From Bacteroidota bacterium (GTDB lineage Bacteria; Bacteroidota; Bacteroidia; Bacteroidales; Bacteroidaceae): DNA of 30,178 nt. The notes under the pieces were generated by a model. It searched no databases. It was not told the DNA's origin and saw only the letters and a list, made by a program, of their open reading frames with translations. How positions within the stretch are numbered: the stretch's first letter is position 1; the number at the start of each line of letters is the position of its first letter. This document shows, piece after piece, positions 29,322 through 30,178 of the stretch. A program made the translations under genes and the position numbers. Location: NCBI GenBank assembly GCA_023458215.1, contig JAEXAJ010000205.1, forward strand, positions 1 through 30,178. Reading direction: 5' to 3'.

Positions 29322-29831
29322 ATGCAAGAAATCAACTTTCGTAATGACATTCTCCCCCTGAAAGACAAACTCTTTCGGGTAGCCTTGCGGATTACGTTCG
29401 ACAGGGCAGAAGCGGAAGATATCGTGCAAGAAACGTTGATCAGGGTTTGGAACAAGCGTGAAGAGTGGACGCAGTTCGGTTCTATAGAAGCCTATTGCCT
29501 GACAGTGGCAAAAAACCTCGCAATAGACCGTAGCGAAAAGAAAGATGCTCAAACCGTAGAACTGACCCCTGCCATGGAGCAAGCCTCCGAAGCATCGAGC
29601 CCTTATGAAAAACTGGTGACCAAAGAACGAATGTTGTTGATTCACCGGTTGATGAATGAACTCCCTGAGAAGCAGAAACAGATTATGATGCTTAGGGATA
29701 TCGAGAATAAGAGCTACAAAGAAATAGCGGTCGCCTTGAACTTGACCGAGGAACAGGTAAAAGTGAACCTCTTCAGGGCGCGGCAAAAAGTAAAACAAAG
29801 GTTTATAAATATAGAAGGTTATGGACTCTAA
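29322..29831 (+). CDS. ECF-subfamily RNA polymerase sigma factor
   Basis: This 169-residue sigma-70-like protein of the ECF class has only regions 2 and 4. Region 2 (about 8-70) contains LFRVALRITFDRAEAEDIVQETLIRVWNKREEW, with the RNA-polymerase-binding and -10-recognition helices. Region 4 (about 105-160) is LPEKQKQIMMLRDIENKSYKEIAVALNLTEEQVKVNLFRARQKVKQRF, a helix-turn-helix for the -35 element. The gene overlaps the next one by 11 bp, which encodes a probable membrane partner. It may be autoregulated (see the candidate promoter upstream). It is not linked to SusC/D-type genes in the window, so its regulon cannot be guessed. Confidence 0.93.
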   Translation: MQEINFRNDILPLKDKLFRVALRITFDRAEAEDIVQETLIRVWNKREEWTQFGSIEAYCLTVAKNLAIDRSEKKDAQTVELTPAMEQASEASSPYEKLVTKERMLLIHRLMNELPEKQKQIMMLRDIENKSYKEIAVALNLTEEQVKVNLFRARQKVKQRFINIEGYGL

Positions 29832-30178
29832 ATATATAGAACAACTCTTGGAACGCTATTGGCAGTGTGAAACTTCCTTGGAAGATGAAGCCCGCCTACG
29901 TGCTTTCTTTAGCGGAAACGATGTTCCCGAACATTTACTTCGTTACAAAGACTTGTTTGTATATCAGCAATTCTTGCAAGAAGAGCACCTGAGCGAAGAT
30001 TTCGACGCACGGGTACTTGCTGAGGTTGAAGTTCCGGTTGTTAAGGCACGCCGCCTGACGTTGACCGCACGCTTTATGCCATTGTTCAAAGCCGCCGCAG
30101 TAGTGGTAGTGGTTCTTTCACTGGGCAACGTAATGCAACATTCGTTCTTCTCGGATGTGAAAGAGATAGCCGCCGCCG
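29821..30178 (+). CDS. Membrane protein co-transcribed with the ECF sigma factor (partial at window edge)
   Basis: The frame opens with an ATG at 29821 that overlaps the sigma gene's end by 11 bases and runs open to the window edge (119 codons visible), so the C-terminus is missing. The first 80 residues are acidic and presumably cytoplasmic (MDSKYIEQLLERYWQCETSL at the start, then an Arg-rich stretch near 85). A hydrophobic segment, FKAAAVVVVVLSLGN at about 93-107, is a likely membrane span. Translational coupling to the sigma factor and this topology suggest a membrane-anchored anti-sigma or sensor partner. No zinc-finger anti-sigma motif or FecR domain is visible in the part present, so the role is inferred from position. 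Confidence 0.75.
   Translation, partial: MDSKYIEQLLERYWQCETSLEDEARLRAFFSGNDVPEHLLRYKDLFVYQQFLQEEHLSEDFDARVLAEVEVPVVKARRLTLTARFMPLFKAAAVVVVVLSLGNVMQHSFFSDVKEIAAA

Overview
The window looks like chromosome from a Bacteroides-type gut bacterium (Bacteroidales). The evidence is as follows. Almost every gene start is preceded by the Bacteroides -7 box TAnnTTTG rather than an E. coli type promoter, and Shine-Dalgarno sequences are mostly missing. The RNase H carries a viroplasmin-like N-terminal domain, and there is an ECF sigma factor with a membrane-anchored partner. The gene content (purN, pdxB, speA, argB, a heptose operon and LPS glycosyltransferases) is typical of the group. The species cannot be named from this sequence alone. 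No rRNA, tRNA, IS element, prophage or CRISPR array was seen.

Layout. (1) 152-1872: purN (+) and pdxB (-) converge on a small array of 22-bp repeats. (2) 1953-4556, minus strand: a tight three-gene operon of a HisC/CobD-like PLP enzyme, a LicC-like nucleotidyltransferase and a LicD-like phosphotransferase. It looks like a pathway that makes, activates and attaches a phospho-alcohol substituent to a glycan. (3) 4670-12065: a GT4 transferase, a GT9 heptosyltransferase, the ADP-heptose operon gmhA-gmhB-hldE, a Kdo/WaaP-family kinase and an LtaS-like phosphoglycerol/phosphoethanolamine transferase. (4) 12320-19891, plus strand: an AT-rich run of seven genes, namely a CDP-glycerol glycerophosphotransferase-like protein and six glycosyltransferases, headed by a leader hairpin. 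(5) 20000-23704: a lipoprotein subtilase and an MsbA-like ABC exporter. (6) 23705-24277: a non-coding stretch with two different repeat structures. (7) 24278-29259: housekeeping genes (RNase H, nitroreductase, aroK, speA, argB), with a 177-bp long inverted-repeat element exactly between speA and argB. (8) 29322 to the end: an ECF sigma factor and the start of a membrane protein that is probably its regulator.

How it fits together: from about 2 to 23.7 kb the region reads as an LPS/LOS core assembly locus. It supplies activated heptose, has a heptosyltransferase and many other glycosyltransferases, and ends with a lipid-linked glycan flippase. It is unusually rich in enzymes that put phosphate-containing groups on glycans (LicD, the WaaP-type kinase, the LtaS-like enzyme, the TagF-like enzyme). 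The most promising under-described elements are the aminotransferase/LicC/LicD operon and the pair of 22-bp-period repeat arrays, each lying between convergent genes. All functional calls are from reading motifs in the translated sequence; no database search was run.
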